From Mycobacterium sp. JS623 (GTDB lineage: Bacteria > Actinomycetota > Actinomycetes > Mycobacteriales > Mycobacteriaceae): a stretch of DNA of 64,000 nucleotides. Location of the stretch: positions 2,790,001 through 2,854,000 of the forward strand of contig NC_019966.1 in the NCBI RefSeq assembly GCF_000328565.1, given 5' to 3'. Shown here piece after piece: positions 20,692-31,249 of the stretch (position 1 is the first letter of the stretch; each line of letters opens with the position of its first letter). Under the pieces are notes generated by a model. The model saw nothing but the letters and a program-made list of their open reading frames with translations. It did not search any database and had not been told where the DNA came from. The position numbers and the translations under genes are program-made.

Positions 20692-21429
20692 TCAGAGCTT
20701 CGAGGCGGCGTCGTCGTCGAGCAGCCACACGGTCGCATCCCGGCCGATCGCGCCCGCCGCAGGCACATCGACCGGCTTGCCGCCGCCGATCGCCGCGGCC
20801 ACGGCCTCGGCCTTGCCAGCGCCCGACACCACCAGCCAAACCTCCCGCGAACGCTGAATCGCGGGCAACGTCAACGTGATTCGCTGCGGCGGCGGCTTGG
20901 GGGAGTCGGGCACGCCGAGTACCAGCCGCTCCGTCTCGCGCACCGCAGGGGTATCGGGAAACAGCGAGTTGATGTGGCCTTCGGGCCCCATGCCCAGCAG
21001 GTGCACATCGAAGTCCGGTGCGGGCTGGCCGTCGGCGGCATTGGCGGCCAGCACCTGCGCATAATCGCGGGCAGCGGCAGCCAGGTCGTCGCCGAACTGA
21101 CCGCCGCTGGCCGCCATCGGATGCACGTTGCCGTTCGGGATGTCGATGTGGTCGAGCAGCGCCTCACGGGCCTGCTTGTAATTGCGTTCGTCATCGTCCT
21201 CGGGCACGAACCGATCGTCGCCCCAATACAGATGCACCTTCGACCAGTCGACCTTGTCGCTGCCCTCGCCAACCCGCTTGAGCAGGCCGATGCCGGTGCC
21301 ACCACCGGTCAGCACGATGTGGGCCGCGCCGCGTCTGTCGATCGCATCGGTGATCGCGTCGACCAGTCGGTCGCCGGCCGCGGCCACCAATGCGGTGGTG
21401 TCGGGATACTTCTCGACGACGGAATTCAT
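20692..21429 (-). CDS. pgl: 6-phosphogluconolactonase
   Basis: Hydrolyses 6-phosphogluconolactone in the oxidative pentose-phosphate pathway. The 245-residue protein carries the DevB-type blocks [56 protein letters not shown] with the catalytic His, and [24 protein letters not shown]. The ATG at 21429 is preceded by GGAGGAG 6-7 nt upstream. Its own 5' leader and ribosome-binding site are duplicated twice in the 76-bp repeats behind opcA. It is the last core enzyme of the tkt-tal-zwf-opcA-pgl operon. Confidence 0.96.
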   Translation of the reverse strand: MNSVVEKYPDTTALVAAAGDRLVDAITDAIDRRGAAHIVLTGGGTGIGLLKRVGEGSDKVDWSKVHLYWGDDRFVPEDDDERNYKQAREALLDHIDIPNGNVHPMAASGGQFGDDLAAAARDYAQVLAANAADGQPAPDFDVHLLGMGPEGHINSLFPDTPAVRETERLVLGVPDSPKPPPQRITLTLPAIQRSREVWLVVSGAGKAEAVAAAIGGGKPVDVPAAGAIGRDATVWLLDDDAASKL

Positions 21430-21581
21430 GCCTCGACTCCTCCTCGCTCCGGTCCTCGCTCGTTCCTCGCTGCGATCCTCACTCGTCGTCGCCTTCGGAG
21501 TTCATGCCTCGACTCCTCCTCGCTCCGGTCCTCGCTCGTTCCTCGCTGCGATCCTCACTCGTCGTCGCCTTCGGAGTTCAT
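21430..21581 (-). repeat. MIRU-like tandem repeat, two 76-bp units between opcA and pgl
   Basis: Two apparently identical 76-bp units lie head to tail (21506-21581 and 21430-21505, read on the minus strand). Each begins ATGAACTCCGAAGGCGACGA, encodes MNSEGDDE then TGA, and ends with a GGAGGAGTCGAGGC ribosome-binding-site segment. The pgl start (ATGAATTCCG) resembles the start of a third unit. The first ATG overlaps the opcA stop (ATGA). Size, position between operon genes and overlapping start/stop codons fit mycobacterial interspersed repetitive units (MIRU). Copy number in such loci often varies between strains. Confidence 0.8.
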
Positions 21582-22489
21582 ACGTACTGCACCTTCTCGA
21601 TGCCCTGCAGTGCTTCGCGATAGATCTCGTCGGCGTCCAGCCTGCGCAGGTCCTCGGCCAGACATTCCTTGGCGTCCCTGCGCGCCAACGGGATTCGCGC
21701 TTCGGGCCTACTGGTTCGGTTCAGCGTCGCGGTGACTCCTGTCTGCGGACGCTTCAGGGTGATGGTCTCGCTGTCCCGTACCAGCTCGACCTTCAATTCG
21801 CCGACTGCGCGCTGTACCGGTCCGTCGATGCGGGCGGCGAGCCAACCCGCGAGAACGTCGAGCGAGGGCTCATCCCTCAGGCCCGACACCACCGCTGAGG
21901 TGATTGGTTCAAAGGGCGGCTGATTGAGCGCCGACGCCAGCAGTGCCCGCCAGTAGGTGATGCGGGCCCACGCCAGGTCGGTATCGCCGTCGGTGTAACC
22001 CTGCAGGCGACTCTTGATCGCTGCAAGCGGGTCGGAGCATTCTGTCGCATTCGTTATCCGGCGAATTGCCAAGTGGCCCAACGGGTCCTGTGCCGGAACG
22101 GGCGGGCCGCCCGCCGGCCACCATGCCACGACCGGGGTATCAGGCAGAAGGAAGGGCAGCACAACGCTGCTGGCGTGTTCGGCAAGCTCACCGTGCAGGC
22201 GCAGCGCGACGACCTCGCCGGCGCCCGCATCGCCGCCGACCCGAAGTTGCGCATCCAGTCGTGACTCGGCGGCGCTTCGATCGCCCTGGACCACCACGAT
22301 CACACGGCACGGATGTTCACGGCTCGCAAAATTGGCCGCCTCGATGGAATCTTCCAGCAGATCGTCTGAGTCAAGCGAGATCACGAGCGTGAGCACCCGG
22401 CTCAGGGTGATCGCACCACCCTCCTCGCGAAGACCGGTGATCTTCTTGCTGATGTCGTTGGTTGTCGTGTCGGGCAAGTCGACAATCAC
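21578..22489 (-). CDS. opcA: Glucose-6-phosphate dehydrogenase assembly protein OpcA
   Basis: OpcA is an allosteric/assembly partner of glucose-6-phosphate dehydrogenase, first known in cyanobacteria and conserved in actinobacteria. The 303-residue protein starts [16 protein letters not shown] at GTG 22489, which overlaps the zwf stop (GTGA); an upstream ATG at 22501 is in frame but less likely. Family features are RVLTLVISLDSD, HPCRVIVVVQGD, and the tryptophan-rich VVAWWPAGGP near residue 125. It matches the length of the M. tuberculosis protein. Confidence 0.94.
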   Translation of the reverse strand: MIVDLPDTTTNDISKKITGLREEGGAITLSRVLTLVISLDSDDLLEDSIEAANFASREHPCRVIVVVQGDRSAAESRLDAQLRVGGDAGAGEVVALRLHGELAEHASSVVLPFLLPDTPVVAWWPAGGPPVPAQDPLGHLAIRRITNATECSDPLAAIKSRLQGYTDGDTDLAWARITYWRALLASALNQPPFEPITSAVVSGLRDEPSLDVLAGWLAARIDGPVQRAVGELKVELVRDSETITLKRPQTGVTATLNRTSRPEARIPLARRDAKECLAEDLRRLDADEIYREALQGIEKVQYV

Positions 22490-24045
22490 GGCCGCCTCCA
22501 TTCTCGGCCGGTGCGGCGCATCATCTCGTCGGCCGAGGCCGGCCCCCAGGTGCCGGATTCATACTCATCAGGCTTGCCGTGCGACGCCCAGTAATCCAGC
22601 ACGGGATCCAGGATCTCCCAAGACAATTCGACCTCGGCGTTGGTCGGGAACAGCGACGGTTCGCCGAGCAGCATGTCGAGAATCAATCGTTCGTAGGCCT
22701 CGGGGGAGTCCTCAGCGAAGGCGGAGCCGTAGGAGAAGTCCATGTTGACATCACGGACCTCCATGGCGCTGCCGGGAACCTTGGATCCGAACCGGGTGGT
22801 GATGCCTTCGTCGGGCTGTACTCGGATCACCAACGCGTTCTGGCCGAGTTCCTCGGTCATCGTCTTGTCGAACGGCAGGTGCGGGGCGCGTTTGAAGATC
22901 AGCGCAATCTCGGTCACCCTGCGTCCCAGCCGTTTTCCGGTCCGCAGAAAGAAGGGCACACCCGCCCAACGACGGGTGTCGATTTCCAGCGTGATCGCCG
23001 CATACGTCTCCGTGGTGGACTCTCTGGAGAATCCCTCCTCGTCCAGCAGGCCGACGACCTTCTCGCTGCCCTGCCAACCCGCGGCGTACTGCCCGCGAGC
23101 TGTGGTGTCATCGAGGGGCTGCATCAACTTGATGGCGGAGAGCACCTTGATCTTCTCTGCCTGCAGCTCCTGCGGGCTGAAGTTGACCGGCTCCTCCATG
23201 GCCGTCAATGCAAGCAGTTGCAGCAAGTGGTTCTGGATGACGTCCCGGGCAGCGCCGACCCCGTCGTAGTAGCCGCCCCGGCCGCCGAGGCCGATGTCCT
23301 CGGCCATCGTGATCTGCACGCTGTCGACGTAGTTGTTGTTCCAGATCGGCTCGTACAGCTCATTGGCGAACCGAAGTGCCAGAATGTTCTGGACTGTTTC
23401 CTTGCCGAGGTAGTGGTCGATGCGGAACACCGACTCTTCGGGGAAGACGCTGTTGACGACCCCGTTGAGCTCCTGGGCGCTCTGCAGATCGTGGCCGAAC
23501 GGTTTCTCGATGACCACCCGGCTCCAGCGCTCTTCCTGCGGGCGGGCCAACCCAGACTTTTGTAGCTGCTCGCATACCTGCTGAAAGGCCTTGGGCGGAA
23601 TCGACAGATAGAACGCGTGGTTGCCGCCGGTGCCCCGCTCGGCGTCGAGCTTCTGCAGTGTTTCGGCCAGCCGCTCGAACGCCTTCGAGTCATCGAATGT
23701 GCCCTGCACGAACCGGATTCCCTCCGACAGCCGGTCCCAGACTTCCTGGCGGTACGGCGTGCGCGCATGCGACCTGACCGCGTCGCAGACCAGCTTGGCG
23801 AAATCCTCGTGGGCCCAGTCCCTTCGGGCGAAACCGACGAGTGCGAAGTTCGCGGGCAGCAATCCGCGATTGGCGAGGTCGTAGATGGCAGGCATCAGCT
23901 TCTTGGTGGCCAGGTCGCCGGTGACACCAAAAATCACGACACCGCACGGGCCCGGGATGCGTGGCATCCGCTTGTCGCGCTTGTCCCGCAGCGGATTACG
24001 CCATGCCGCTGCGGTCGATGCGGCCGTTTCCGTGTCGGCCGTCAT
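22486..24045 (-). CDS. zwf: Glucose-6-phosphate 1-dehydrogenase
   Basis: Catalyses the first, NADP-producing step of the oxidative pentose-phosphate pathway. The nucleotide-binding motif [16 protein letters not shown] is near residue 40, and the active-site signature [13 protein letters not shown] is near residue 212. WEPGSWG-like C-terminal context is seen as [16 protein letters not shown]. At 519 residues it resembles the longer M. tuberculosis Zwf2. ATG 24045 overlaps the tal stop (ATGA), and the stop overlaps the opcA GTG. Confidence 0.97.
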   Translation of the reverse strand: MTADTETAASTAAAWRNPLRDKRDKRMPRIPGPCGVVIFGVTGDLATKKLMPAIYDLANRGLLPANFALVGFARRDWAHEDFAKLVCDAVRSHARTPYRQEVWDRLSEGIRFVQGTFDDSKAFERLAETLQKLDAERGTGGNHAFYLSIPPKAFQQVCEQLQKSGLARPQEERWSRVVIEKPFGHDLQSAQELNGVVNSVFPEESVFRIDHYLGKETVQNILALRFANELYEPIWNNNYVDSVQITMAEDIGLGGRGGYYDGVGAARDVIQNHLLQLLALTAMEEPVNFSPQELQAEKIKVLSAIKLMQPLDDTTARGQYAAGWQGSEKVVGLLDEEGFSRESTTETYAAITLEIDTRRWAGVPFFLRTGKRLGRRVTEIALIFKRAPHLPFDKTMTEELGQNALVIRVQPDEGITTRFGSKVPGSAMEVRDVNMDFSYGSAFAEDSPEAYERLILDMLLGEPSLFPTNAEVELSWEILDPVLDYWASHGKPDEYESGTWGPASADEMMRRTGREWRRP

Positions 24046-25160
24046 TTGTTGGCGGCGTCGAGCTGAGCCTGTGTCGCTTCGAGCAACTCAAGCCAGGACT
24101 TCTCGAACTTCTCCACACCCTCGTCCTCGAGCAGCTTGAACACGTCCGGTAGATCGACACCGACACCTGAAAGCTCGTCGAACACGGCCTGTGCCGCGTC
24201 TGCCGTCCCGGTGACGGTGTCACCGGTGATGACGCCGTGGTCGGCGACCGCATCAATCGTCTTCTCCGGCATGGTGTTCACGGTGTTCGGTGCCACTAGC
24301 TCGGTGACATACAGCGTGTCCGAGTAATCCGGATTCTTCACGCCGGTTGACGCCCAGAGCGGCCGCTGCACGCGTGCACCGTCGGCCTTCAGCGCCTCGT
24401 AGCGCGACCCGCCGAGGAAGACCTCTTCGTATGCCGCATAGGCCAGCCGGGCATTCGCGACGCCGGCCTTGCCGCGCAGTCCGAGTGCCTCGTCTCCGCC
24501 GATCTTCTCCAGCCGCTTGTCGATCTCGGTGTCGACACGCGAGACGAAGAACGAAGCCACGGAATGGATCTTCGACAGATCGTGTCCGGCTTCCTTGGCC
24601 TTCTCCAGGCCGGCCAGGTAGGCGTCCATCACGGCGCGGTGGCGCTCGACGGAGAAAATCAGCGTCACGTTCACCGAAATCCCTTCGGCGATAACGGCGG
24701 TGATGGCGGGCAGGCCTGCCATCGTCGCGGGGATCTTGATCAACAGGTTCGGCCGGTCGACGATCTTCCACAGCTCGATCGCCTGCAGGATCGTCTTGTC
24801 GGTGTCCTGCGCCATGCGTGGGTCCACCTCGATCGACACGCGGCCATCCACGCCGTCGGACAACTCGTACTGCTTGGCCAGCACGTCGCAGGCGTTGCGC
24901 ACGTCGTCGGTGGTGACGGTGCGGATGGTGGCTTCTACGTCGGCGCCGCGCTCGGCGAGTTCTTTCACCTGGTCGTCATAGGCGCTGCCTTTGGACAGCG
25001 CTGCCTGGAAGATCGACGGGTTGGTGGTCACACCGACCACGCTCTTGGTGTCGATCAGCTCCTGCAGGTTGCCGGTCTGCAGCCGGTCCCGGGAGAGATC
25101 GTCGAGCCATACTGAGACGCCTTGCGCGGAAAGGGCTGCAAGGTTTGCGTTTTGAGCCAT
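24042..25160 (-). CDS. tal: Transaldolase
   Basis: Moves a dihydroxyacetone unit between sugar phosphates in the non-oxidative pentose-phosphate pathway. The Schiff-base lysine lies in [12 protein letters not shown] near residue 143. Other blocks are [16 protein letters not shown] near residue 42, [23 protein letters not shown], and [18 protein letters not shown]. At 372 residues it is the long actinobacterial type. It follows tkt by 17 nt and overlaps zwf by 4 nt. Confidence 0.97.
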   Translation of the reverse strand: MAQNANLAALSAQGVSVWLDDLSRDRLQTGNLQELIDTKSVVGVTTNPSIFQAALSKGSAYDDQVKELAERGADVEATIRTVTTDDVRNACDVLAKQYELSDGVDGRVSIEVDPRMAQDTDKTILQAIELWKIVDRPNLLIKIPATMAGLPAITAVIAEGISVNVTLIFSVERHRAVMDAYLAGLEKAKEAGHDLSKIHSVASFFVSRVDTEIDKRLEKIGGDEALGLRGKAGVANARLAYAAYEEVFLGGSRYEALKADGARVQRPLWASTGVKNPDYSDTLYVTELVAPNTVNTMPEKTIDAVADHGVITGDTVTGTADAAQAVFDELSGVGVDLPDVFKLLEDEGVEKFEKSWLELLEATQAQLDAANK

Positions 25161-25177
25161 TGGATTGCCTTTCGAAA

Positions 25178-27268
25178 CTAATTATCTAGTGATCGTTCTG
25201 CGGCGGCCACCACTGCCTCTGGGGTGAAACCGAACTCGCGGAACAACGTCTTGTCGTCGGCCGACTCGCCGTAGTGCTCAATCGAGACGATCTCGCCGGT
25301 GTCGCCGACCAGTTTGTACCAGCTCTGCGCGACTGCGGCCTCCACCGCAACACGCGCTGACACCGCCGGGGGAAGCACGCTGTTGCGGTACTCCGCCGGC
25401 TGAGATTCGAACCACTCGACGCATGGCATCGAGACCACCGTCGCGGTGATTCCCTTGTCGGCCAATATCTTTTGTGCGGCCACGGCCAACTGCAGCTCCG
25501 ACCCCGTACCAATCAGCACCACGTCGGGGTCCTCATCAGGTGCACCACCGAGCACGTAACCACCCTTGGAAACCCCTTCAGCGTCGGTGCCCTCCAGTAC
25601 TGGGATGCCCTGTCGGGTGAGGATGAAACCGACCGGGCCGGCTGTCGCGCCACGCGCGATGATCGTGCGCCACGCGTACGCGGTCTCGTTCGGGTCGCCT
25701 GGTCGCACCACCGACAGGTTGGGGATGGCCCGCAGTGCCGCCAGGTGTTCGATCGGCTGGTGGGTGGGACCGTCCTCGCCGAGGCCGATCGAGTCGTGCG
25801 TCCAGATATAGATGGTGTCGATGTTCATCAGCGACGCCAACCGCACTGCCGGGCGCATGTAATCCGAGAACTGCAGGAAGGTGCCGCCGAACGCGCGTGT
25901 CGGCCCGTGCAGCACGATGCCCGACAGGATCGACCCCATCGCGTGTTCGCGGACGCCGAAGTGCAGCACGCGGCCGTAGGGGTCCGCGGTGAACTCCTTC
26001 GTGGAGATTGATGCGGGGCCGAACGACTTGACGCCCTTTATCGTGGTGTTGTTGCTGCCAGCGAGATCCGCTGAGCCGCCCCACAATTCGGGCAGTTTCG
26101 GTGCGACGTCGTTGAGTACCTGACCGAAGGCCGCGCGGGTGGCCAGCGGCTTGGAACCCGGCTCCCAATAGGTCAGGTCGGCATCCCAGCCGTCGGGCAG
26201 TTCCTCCGCAGTCAGCCGGTCCAGCAGCGCCTTGCGGTCGGGTTCGCGCTGGGCCCACGCGTCGAACTCGCTCTGCCATTTCTCGTGTGCTTCCTTGCCG
26301 CGCGCGACCAGCCTGCGGGTGTGCTCGATGACCTCGTCGCGCACTTCGAATGTCTTGTCCGGGTCAAAGCCGAGGATCTCCTTGACCTTCGCGACCTCTT
26401 CGTCGCCCAGCGCGGCTCCGTGCGCCTTGCCGGTGTTCATCAGCTCGGGCGCGGGATAGCCGATGATCGTGCGCAGCGAGATGAACGAAGGCTTGTCGGT
26501 GACCCGCTTGGCCTCGGCGATGGCCTCCTCGATGCCGACCACGTTCTCGCCGCCCTCGACCTGTTGCACATGCCACCCGTATGCGCGGTAGCGGGCGGCG
26601 GTGTCCTCGCTCAACGCGATGTTGGTGTCGTCCTCGATCGAAATCTCGTTGTGGTCGTAGAACACGATCAGGTTGCCCAGCTGCTGGGTGCCCGCCAATG
26701 ATGACGCTTCGCTGGTGACGCCCTCTTCGATGTCGCCGTCGGAGGCGATCACGTAGATGTAGTGGTCGAACGGGCTGGTGCCCGGCGCGGCATCCGGGTC
26801 GAACAGGCCGCGCTCGTAGCGCGAGGCCATCGCCATTCCGACGGCCGAGGCAAGCCCCTGGCCCAGCGGGCCGGTGGTGATCTCCACACCCTTGGTGTGG
26901 CGGAACTCCGGATGGCCCGGCGTCTTGGACTTCCACGTGCGCAGCGACTCGATGTCGGACAGTTCCAGCCCGAACCCACCCAGATACAGCTGGATGTACA
27001 GCGTGAGGCTGGAGTGTCCGCATGACAGCACGAAGCGGTCGCGACCGAGCCAGTGCGGGTCGCTGGGGTCGTGGCGCAGCTGGCGCTGAAACAGCGTGTA
27101 GGCAAGGGGCGCCAGGCTCATCGCTGTGCCCGGATGGCCGTTGCCCACCTTCTGCACCGCATCCGCCGCCAGCACGCGGACCGTGTCCACCGCCTGCGAG
27201 TCCAGCTCGGTCCAGTCGTCGGGGTGATTCGGACGAGTGAGGGTGGAGATCTCGTCGAGAGTGGTCAC
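25178..27268 (-). CDS. tkt: Transketolase
   Basis: A thiamine-diphosphate enzyme that transfers two-carbon units in the pentose-phosphate pathway. Substrate and cofactor motifs are [19 protein letters not shown] near residue 42, the ThDP/Mg motif [18 protein letters not shown] near 175, the catalytic-Glu region [15 protein letters not shown] near 434, and [21 protein letters not shown] near 490. It is 696 residues long. GTG 27268 is preceded by AAGGAG. It is the first gene of the pentose-phosphate operon and is divergent from ctaB across 167 bp. Confidence 0.97.
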   Translation of the reverse strand: MTTLDEISTLTRPNHPDDWTELDSQAVDTVRVLAADAVQKVGNGHPGTAMSLAPLAYTLFQRQLRHDPSDPHWLGRDRFVLSCGHSSLTLYIQLYLGGFGLELSDIESLRTWKSKTPGHPEFRHTKGVEITTGPLGQGLASAVGMAMASRYERGLFDPDAAPGTSPFDHYIYVIASDGDIEEGVTSEASSLAGTQQLGNLIVFYDHNEISIEDDTNIALSEDTAARYRAYGWHVQQVEGGENVVGIEEAIAEAKRVTDKPSFISLRTIIGYPAPELMNTGKAHGAALGDEEVAKVKEILGFDPDKTFEVRDEVIEHTRRLVARGKEAHEKWQSEFDAWAQREPDRKALLDRLTAEELPDGWDADLTYWEPGSKPLATRAAFGQVLNDVAPKLPELWGGSADLAGSNNTTIKGVKSFGPASISTKEFTADPYGRVLHFGVREHAMGSILSGIVLHGPTRAFGGTFLQFSDYMRPAVRLASLMNIDTIYIWTHDSIGLGEDGPTHQPIEHLAALRAIPNLSVVRPGDPNETAYAWRTIIARGATAGPVGFILTRQGIPVLEGTDAEGVSKGGYVLGGAPDEDPDVVLIGTGSELQLAVAAQKILADKGITATVVSMPCVEWFESQPAEYRNSVLPPAVSARVAVEAAVAQSWYKLVGDTGEIVSIEHYGESADDKTLFREFGFTPEAVVAAAERSLDN

Positions 27269-27370
27269 GTGGCGAACTCCTTACATAGGCCCGGCTTCGC
27301 AATCCGCTTGGTCCACCCTAGTGCGCGAACCTGGCGTGCCGCAGGTGCGTGGGGGACGATTAGGACGGCG

Positions 27371-27399
27371 TTTACACGCGGTCTACCATCGTCTGTAGT
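27371..27399 (+). promoter_or_regulatory. Candidate promoter for ctaB
   Basis: TTTACA (27371-27376) and TGTAGT (27394-27399) are separated by 17 bp, a reasonable sigma-A-type promoter in the tkt/ctaB divergent gap. A GAGGAG ribosome-binding site follows before the ctaB GTG. Based on consensus only. Confidence 0.4.
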
Positions 27400-27435
27400 A
27401 GAAGCCGCCCAGCGGCGACCCCGAGGAGTAATTGC

Positions 27436-28368
27436 GTGAGGATTCGCGAAGGCAGCCTTGCCGAAGGGGCGCCGAACCGAATCACCACCAAACTTCTCGG
27501 CTATCTATCCCTGACGAAGCCGCGGGTGATCGAGCTGCTGCTCGTCACCACCATTCCGGCGATGCTGCTGGCTCACCGCGGCACCGTTGATCCGCTGCTC
27601 ATCCTCAACACCTTGTTTGGCGGAATGCTGGCCGCGGCTGGCGCCAACACGCTGAATTGTGTGGCCGACGCGGACATCGACAAGAAGATGAAGCGGACCG
27701 CCCGTCGGCCCCTGGCCAGGGACACGGTGCCGCGCAGTCATGCACTGGTGTTCGGGCTGGCGTTGTCCGTTGGCTCGTTCTTCTGGCTGTGGTGGACGAC
27801 GAACATGCTGTCCGCACACCTGGCCGGGGCGACCATCGCGTTCTACGTGTTGGTCTACACGCTGCTGCTGAAACGGCGCACCTCGCAGAACGTCGTGTGG
27901 GGTGGGGCGGCCGGCTGTATGCCAGTGATGATCGGCTGGTCCGCGGTTACCGGGACCATCGGCTGGCCCGCGCTGGTGATGTTCGCGATCATCTTCTTCT
28001 GGACCCCGCCGCACACCTGGGCGCTTGCCATGCGCTACAAGGAGGACTACCAGGCAGCCGGGGTGCCGATGCTGCCCGCGGTGGCCACCGAGCAGCAGGT
28101 CACCAAGCAGATCCTCGTGTACACGTGGCTGACGGTGATCTCGACGCTGGTGCTGGCGCTCGCGACCGGTTGGTTGTATGCGTCGGTCGCGATCCTTGCG
28201 GGCGCCTGGTTCCTGGTGATGGCGCACCAGCTGTACGCCGGCGTGCGACGCGGTGAGACCGTGAAGCCGCTGCGACTGTTCCTGCAGTCGAACAACTATC
28301 TCGCTGTGGTCTTCCTTGCGCTCGCGGTGGATTCGGCCCTGGCGCTGCCGAGGCTGTTAGGGCACTAA
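27436..28368 (+). CDS. ctaB: Protoheme IX farnesyltransferase (heme O synthase)
   Basis: A UbiA-family membrane enzyme that adds a farnesyl group to heme b, making heme O for aa3-type cytochrome oxidase. The first aspartate-rich prenyl-diphosphate site is [19 protein letters not shown] near residue 73. Further blocks are [17 protein letters not shown] and [19 protein letters not shown]. Multiple hydrophobic helices span the 310-residue protein. The GTG start has GAGGAG upstream. Its 3' end overlaps the convergent qor gene by 12 bp. Confidence 0.96.
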   Translation: MRIREGSLAEGAPNRITTKLLGYLSLTKPRVIELLLVTTIPAMLLAHRGTVDPLLILNTLFGGMLAAAGANTLNCVADADIDKKMKRTARRPLARDTVPRSHALVFGLALSVGSFFWLWWTTNMLSAHLAGATIAFYVLVYTLLLKRRTSQNVVWGGAAGCMPVMIGWSAVTGTIGWPALVMFAIIFFWTPPHTWALAMRYKEDYQAAGVPMLPAVATEQQVTKQILVYTWLTVISTLVLALATGWLYASVAILAGAWFLVMAHQLYAGVRRGETVKPLRLFLQSNNYLAVVFLALAVDSALALPRLLGH

Positions 28369-29328
28369 CACCACCGAGCCGACGGTCTTGCGGCCCTGCA
28401 AATCGCGGTGGGCCTGCTCGGCGTCCTCGAGCCGGTAGTGCTCGCTGACGGTGATGTTGATGGTGCCCGCAGCGATCGTGTCGAGCAGTTCACCTGCGCG
28501 CCAAGCAAACTCGTCGGGTGTGCGGGTGTAATGCGCAAGCGTCGGACGGGTCAAAAACAGCGAACCCGACGCATTGAGCCGCTGCGGATCGAACGCAGGG
28601 ACCGGCCCGCTGGCCGCCCCGAACAGCGCGACGGTGCCGCGGACCCGGCAACTGGCCAGGCTCGCATCGAAGGTGTCCGCGCCGACGCCGTCGTACACCG
28701 CGGCGACGCCGCCGTCGGTCAGGTCCTTGATCGTCGCGCCGAATTCCTCTGGGTCCTCGGGGTAGCCGAGCACCTCGACCGCGCCGGCCTTGCGCGACAG
28801 CTCGCGCTTCTCGGGTGTCGACACCGTGGTGATCACGCGCACGGCGAGGCTGGTGGCCCACTGCGTGAGAATCAGCCCGACGCCTCCTGCGCCGGCGTGC
28901 ACCAGCACGGCGTCGCCCTCCTGCACCGGGTACGTCGACTTGATCAAATAGTGCGCCGTCATCCCTTTGAGCAGGGAAGCGGCGGCCACATCCGCGCCGA
29001 CGCCGTCGGGCACGTACGCGCAGAAATCGGCTGCGGCAGTGCAGTATTCGGCATAGGCGCCGACGGCCTGGGCGGTGACGACGCGATCGCCGACGCTCAA
29101 CGCGGCGACGTCGTCGCCGACGGCCTCGACGGTGCCGCAGACTTCGGTTCCGACGATGAACGGCACCTCGCGCGGATACTGGCCGGACCGGAAGTAGGTG
29201 TCGATGAAATTCACGCCGATGGCCTCGGCCTTGATCACCACCTCGCCCGAGCCAGGGGAGGGCTTGTCTTTGTCGACGTAGGTCAGGACTTCGGGTCCGC
29301 CGGTCTCGGCGACTTCAATGGCCTTCAT
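28357..29328 (-). CDS. qor: NADPH:quinone oxidoreductase (MDR, zinc-independent)
   Basis: A medium-chain dehydrogenase/reductase of the quinone-oxidoreductase type; the orthologue by position is Rv1454c. The start [15 protein letters not shown] and ATG 29328 are typical. Other blocks are [15 protein letters not shown], the core [12 protein letters not shown], and the NADPH-binding [18 protein letters not shown] near residue 145. The four structural-zinc cysteines of alcohol dehydrogenases are absent, as expected. It is 323 residues long. Only 18 bp separate its start from the divergent ATP-grasp gene. Confidence 0.93.
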   Translation of the reverse strand: MKAIEVAETGGPEVLTYVDKDKPSPGSGEVVIKAEAIGVNFIDTYFRSGQYPREVPFIVGTEVCGTVEAVGDDVAALSVGDRVVTAQAVGAYAEYCTAAADFCAYVPDGVGADVAAASLLKGMTAHYLIKSTYPVQEGDAVLVHAGAGGVGLILTQWATSLAVRVITTVSTPEKRELSRKAGAVEVLGYPEDPEEFGATIKDLTDGGVAAVYDGVGADTFDASLASCRVRGTVALFGAASGPVPAFDPQRLNASGSLFLTRPTLAHYTRTPDEFAWRAGELLDTIAAGTINITVSEHYRLEDAEQAHRDLQGRKTVGSVVLVP

Positions 29329-29346
29329 GCCTTCTATCCTGCCAAG
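29329..29346. promoter_or_regulatory. 18-bp divergent promoter region of qor and the ATP-grasp gene
   Basis: Rightward, TATCCT (29335-29340) ends 6 nt before the GTG at 29347. Leftward, CAGGAT ends 7 nt before the qor ATG. Both fit leaderless -10 placement, so two promoters would be interlocked in 18 bp, with their -35 regions inside the opposite gene. Consensus-based only. Confidence 0.35.
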
Positions 29347-30285
29347 GTGAAGCTCGCGAAGCCTGACGTGTTCCATCCCCGCATCGTGTTGGCGGGTTGC
29401 CCGGCACTGCCGGAGGGCGACGGCGACGACGATGGGCTGGTCGTAGCGCTGCGCGGGCGTGGGCTGCATGCTCGCTGGCGGTCGTGGGATGACCCGAAGA
29501 CGCTTGAGGCCGATCTGGTGATCTTGCGCGCGGCGTGGGACTACATCGAGCGGCTCGACGAGTTCCTGGTATGGACGAAGCGTGTCCGCAATCTGCTCAA
29601 CCCGCCTCAGGTCGTGCTGTGGAACATTGACAAGCGGTACCTCGCTGACCTCGCCGATGCTGGTGTCCCTACCGTGCCCAGCCAGTTCTTCGCGCCGGGG
29701 GAGAACGTGGTACTGCCCGCCGGCGAGGTGGTGGTCAAGCCCGCGATCGGCGCGGGTTCCGTTGGCGCGCTGCGGTTTTCCGATCATAACGAGGCGCGCG
29801 CGCACGCCGCCGCCTTGCAGGCAGAGGGGCGCACGGTGCTGGTGCAGCCCTACGACCGCCGGATCAAGCACGGCGAGACGGCGCTGGTGTTTCTCGGTGG
29901 CAGGCAGTCGCACGCATTCACCAAGGGCCCGATCCTGCCGCCGCCGGGACAGGCGCCGGTGTTCGACGAGTCCGGCACCTATGCCGAAGAAACCCTGACG
30001 CCCGCCGATCCCGATTTCGAGTTGTGGGGTACCGGCCACGCGGCGCTTGAGGCCTCGGCGGCCCACCTCGGCATCAGCGTCGGCGACCTGTTGTACGCGC
30101 GCGTCGACGTGATCGGGGATCGACGCGACGCGCATGTGCTCGAGGTCGAACTGGTGGAGCCGTCGCTGGGCTGGCGACAACTGGATGCGGCCACGAGGAC
30201 GCGGCAGCAGCGGGAGTTCGCGCTCGGCGTGGAATCAGCCCTTGAGCGGCTCGGGCTCGGACCGCTCTCGCATCGACGCCCATAG
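29347..30285 (+). CDS. ATP-grasp domain protein (Rv1455-like)
   Basis: A 312-residue protein of the ATP-grasp superfamily. Visible pieces are the N-terminal IVLAGCPALPEGDGDDD and RAAWDYIERLDEF, then NIDKRYLADLADAGVPTVPSQF, the ATP-binding VVVKPAIGAGSVGALRF, VLVQPYDRRIKHGETALVFLGG, and a C-terminal metal-binding-like YARVDVIG...VLEVELVEPSLGW. Such enzymes ligate a carboxylate to an amine, but the substrate is unknown. The start taken is GTG 29347; GTGs at 29368 and 29386 are alternatives. Its last 51 bp overlap the convergent heme A synthase gene. Confidence 0.85.
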   Translation: MKLAKPDVFHPRIVLAGCPALPEGDGDDDGLVVALRGRGLHARWRSWDDPKTLEADLVILRAAWDYIERLDEFLVWTKRVRNLLNPPQVVLWNIDKRYLADLADAGVPTVPSQFFAPGENVVLPAGEVVVKPAIGAGSVGALRFSDHNEARAHAAALQAEGRTVLVQPYDRRIKHGETALVFLGGRQSHAFTKGPILPPPGQAPVFDESGTYAEETLTPADPDFELWGTGHAALEASAAHLGISVGDLLYARVDVIGDRRDAHVLEVELVEPSLGWRQLDAATRTRQQREFALGVESALERLGLGPLSHRRP

Positions 30286-31191
30286 TGCCGCGGTTGCCGC
30301 GGTGCAGGCGGCCGCACCGAGCACATGGACGGCCACCAGCGCGGCGGGCACACCGGTGAAGAACTGCACCGTGCCGACGAAACCCTGGATCGCGACGAGC
30401 GCGAGCAGAACGTTCAGCCGCAGTGTGACGGGACGGGGCGCCCGCACCGCGAGCAGGCCGAAGCCGAGGCCGACGAGCAGCGCCAGGTAGCCGACGAGCA
30501 GCGACGAGTGCAGGTGCACCAGCGTGGTGATCTCCACCTGCAGCCGCGGCACGGGCTGGGTGATGCTTTTATCGCCCGCGTGTGGTCCGGCGCCAGTGAC
30601 CAGGGTGCCGGTCACGAGCTGCGCGGCCAGCACGAGTGCGGTCAGTATAGTCAACTGGCGCAACGGCTTTGGTACTACGGGCGTCGGCACACCTTCGTCG
30701 GGTTCGCCGATCTTGACGTACAGCAGCACCGCCAACCACACCATCGTCATCGACGCGAGCAAGTGAATGGCGACCGTCCACCAGAGCAATCCAGTGAGCA
30801 CGGTGATACCGCCGATCACCGCCTGCACCACCGTCGACGCCGGCATCAACCATGCGTAGATCAGCACTTCGCGGCGGCGTCTGGCGCGCGTGACGGCCAG
30901 CACCGCGAGCGCAGCCGTCAACACCACAAGGAACGTAATCATCCGGTTGCTGAACTCGACGGCCTGATGGATGACGGCGACCTCGGCGTGGGGGACCGGT
31001 ACGAAGCTGCCGGGGAAGCACTGCGGCCAGGTCGGACAGCCGAGACCCGACGCGGTGACGCGGACGATGGCGCCGGTGACGGCGATACCGCCCTGCGTCA
31101 GGATGACTGCGGCGGCGATGATGCGCTGAACCCGCAGGCTCGGCATCGGCAGTCGGTCGACCATTCGTAGGAAGAGTCGTCCGACGGGCAC
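30235..31191 (-). CDS. ctaA: Heme A synthase (COX15/CtaA family)
   Basis: A multi-pass membrane enzyme that oxidises heme O to heme A for cytochrome aa3 oxidase, working after CtaB. Family features are GAIVRVTASGLGCPTWPQCFPG with the extracytoplasmic cysteine pair near residue 38, IHQAVEFSNRMITF with a heme-ligand His, TVAIHLLASM, VHLHSSLLVGYLALL, and VAVHVLGAAAC. About eight hydrophobic helices are seen. The frame opens at a TTG at 31215; I use GTG 31191 (VPVGRLFLR), where I recall homologues beginning. ATG 31164 is another option. Confidence 0.88.
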   Translation of the reverse strand: MPVGRLFLRMVDRLPMPSLRVQRIIAAAVILTQGGIAVTGAIVRVTASGLGCPTWPQCFPGSFVPVPHAEVAVIHQAVEFSNRMITFLVVLTAALAVLAVTRARRRREVLIYAWLMPASTVVQAVIGGITVLTGLLWWTVAIHLLASMTMVWLAVLLYVKIGEPDEGVPTPVVPKPLRQLTILTALVLAAQLVTGTLVTGAGPHAGDKSITQPVPRLQVEITTLVHLHSSLLVGYLALLVGLGFGLLAVRAPRPVTLRLNVLLALVAIQGFVGTVQFFTGVPAALVAVHVLGAAACTAATAALWASMRERSEPEPLKG

Positions 31192-31249
31192 GGCCTCGAT
31201 GGTAGAGGAACGCAACTACAGCTCGTAGTAGCGGGTGGTCGTGCGTGCG

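Noticed and set aside
21430..21581. Repeats as a CRISPR array
   Set aside because: The units are directly adjacent with no spacers between them and lie within an operon.
21389..21898. Plus-strand frames reading the 76-bp repeats as Ser/Leu/Arg-rich protein
   Set aside because: They are antisense translations of the repeat and of opcA; no ribosome-binding site or domain.
28357..30180. 607-codon minus-strand frame spanning the qor and ATP-grasp genes
   Set aside because: Only the part from ATG 29328 down is a quinone reductase; the upstream extension is antisense to the ATP-grasp gene.
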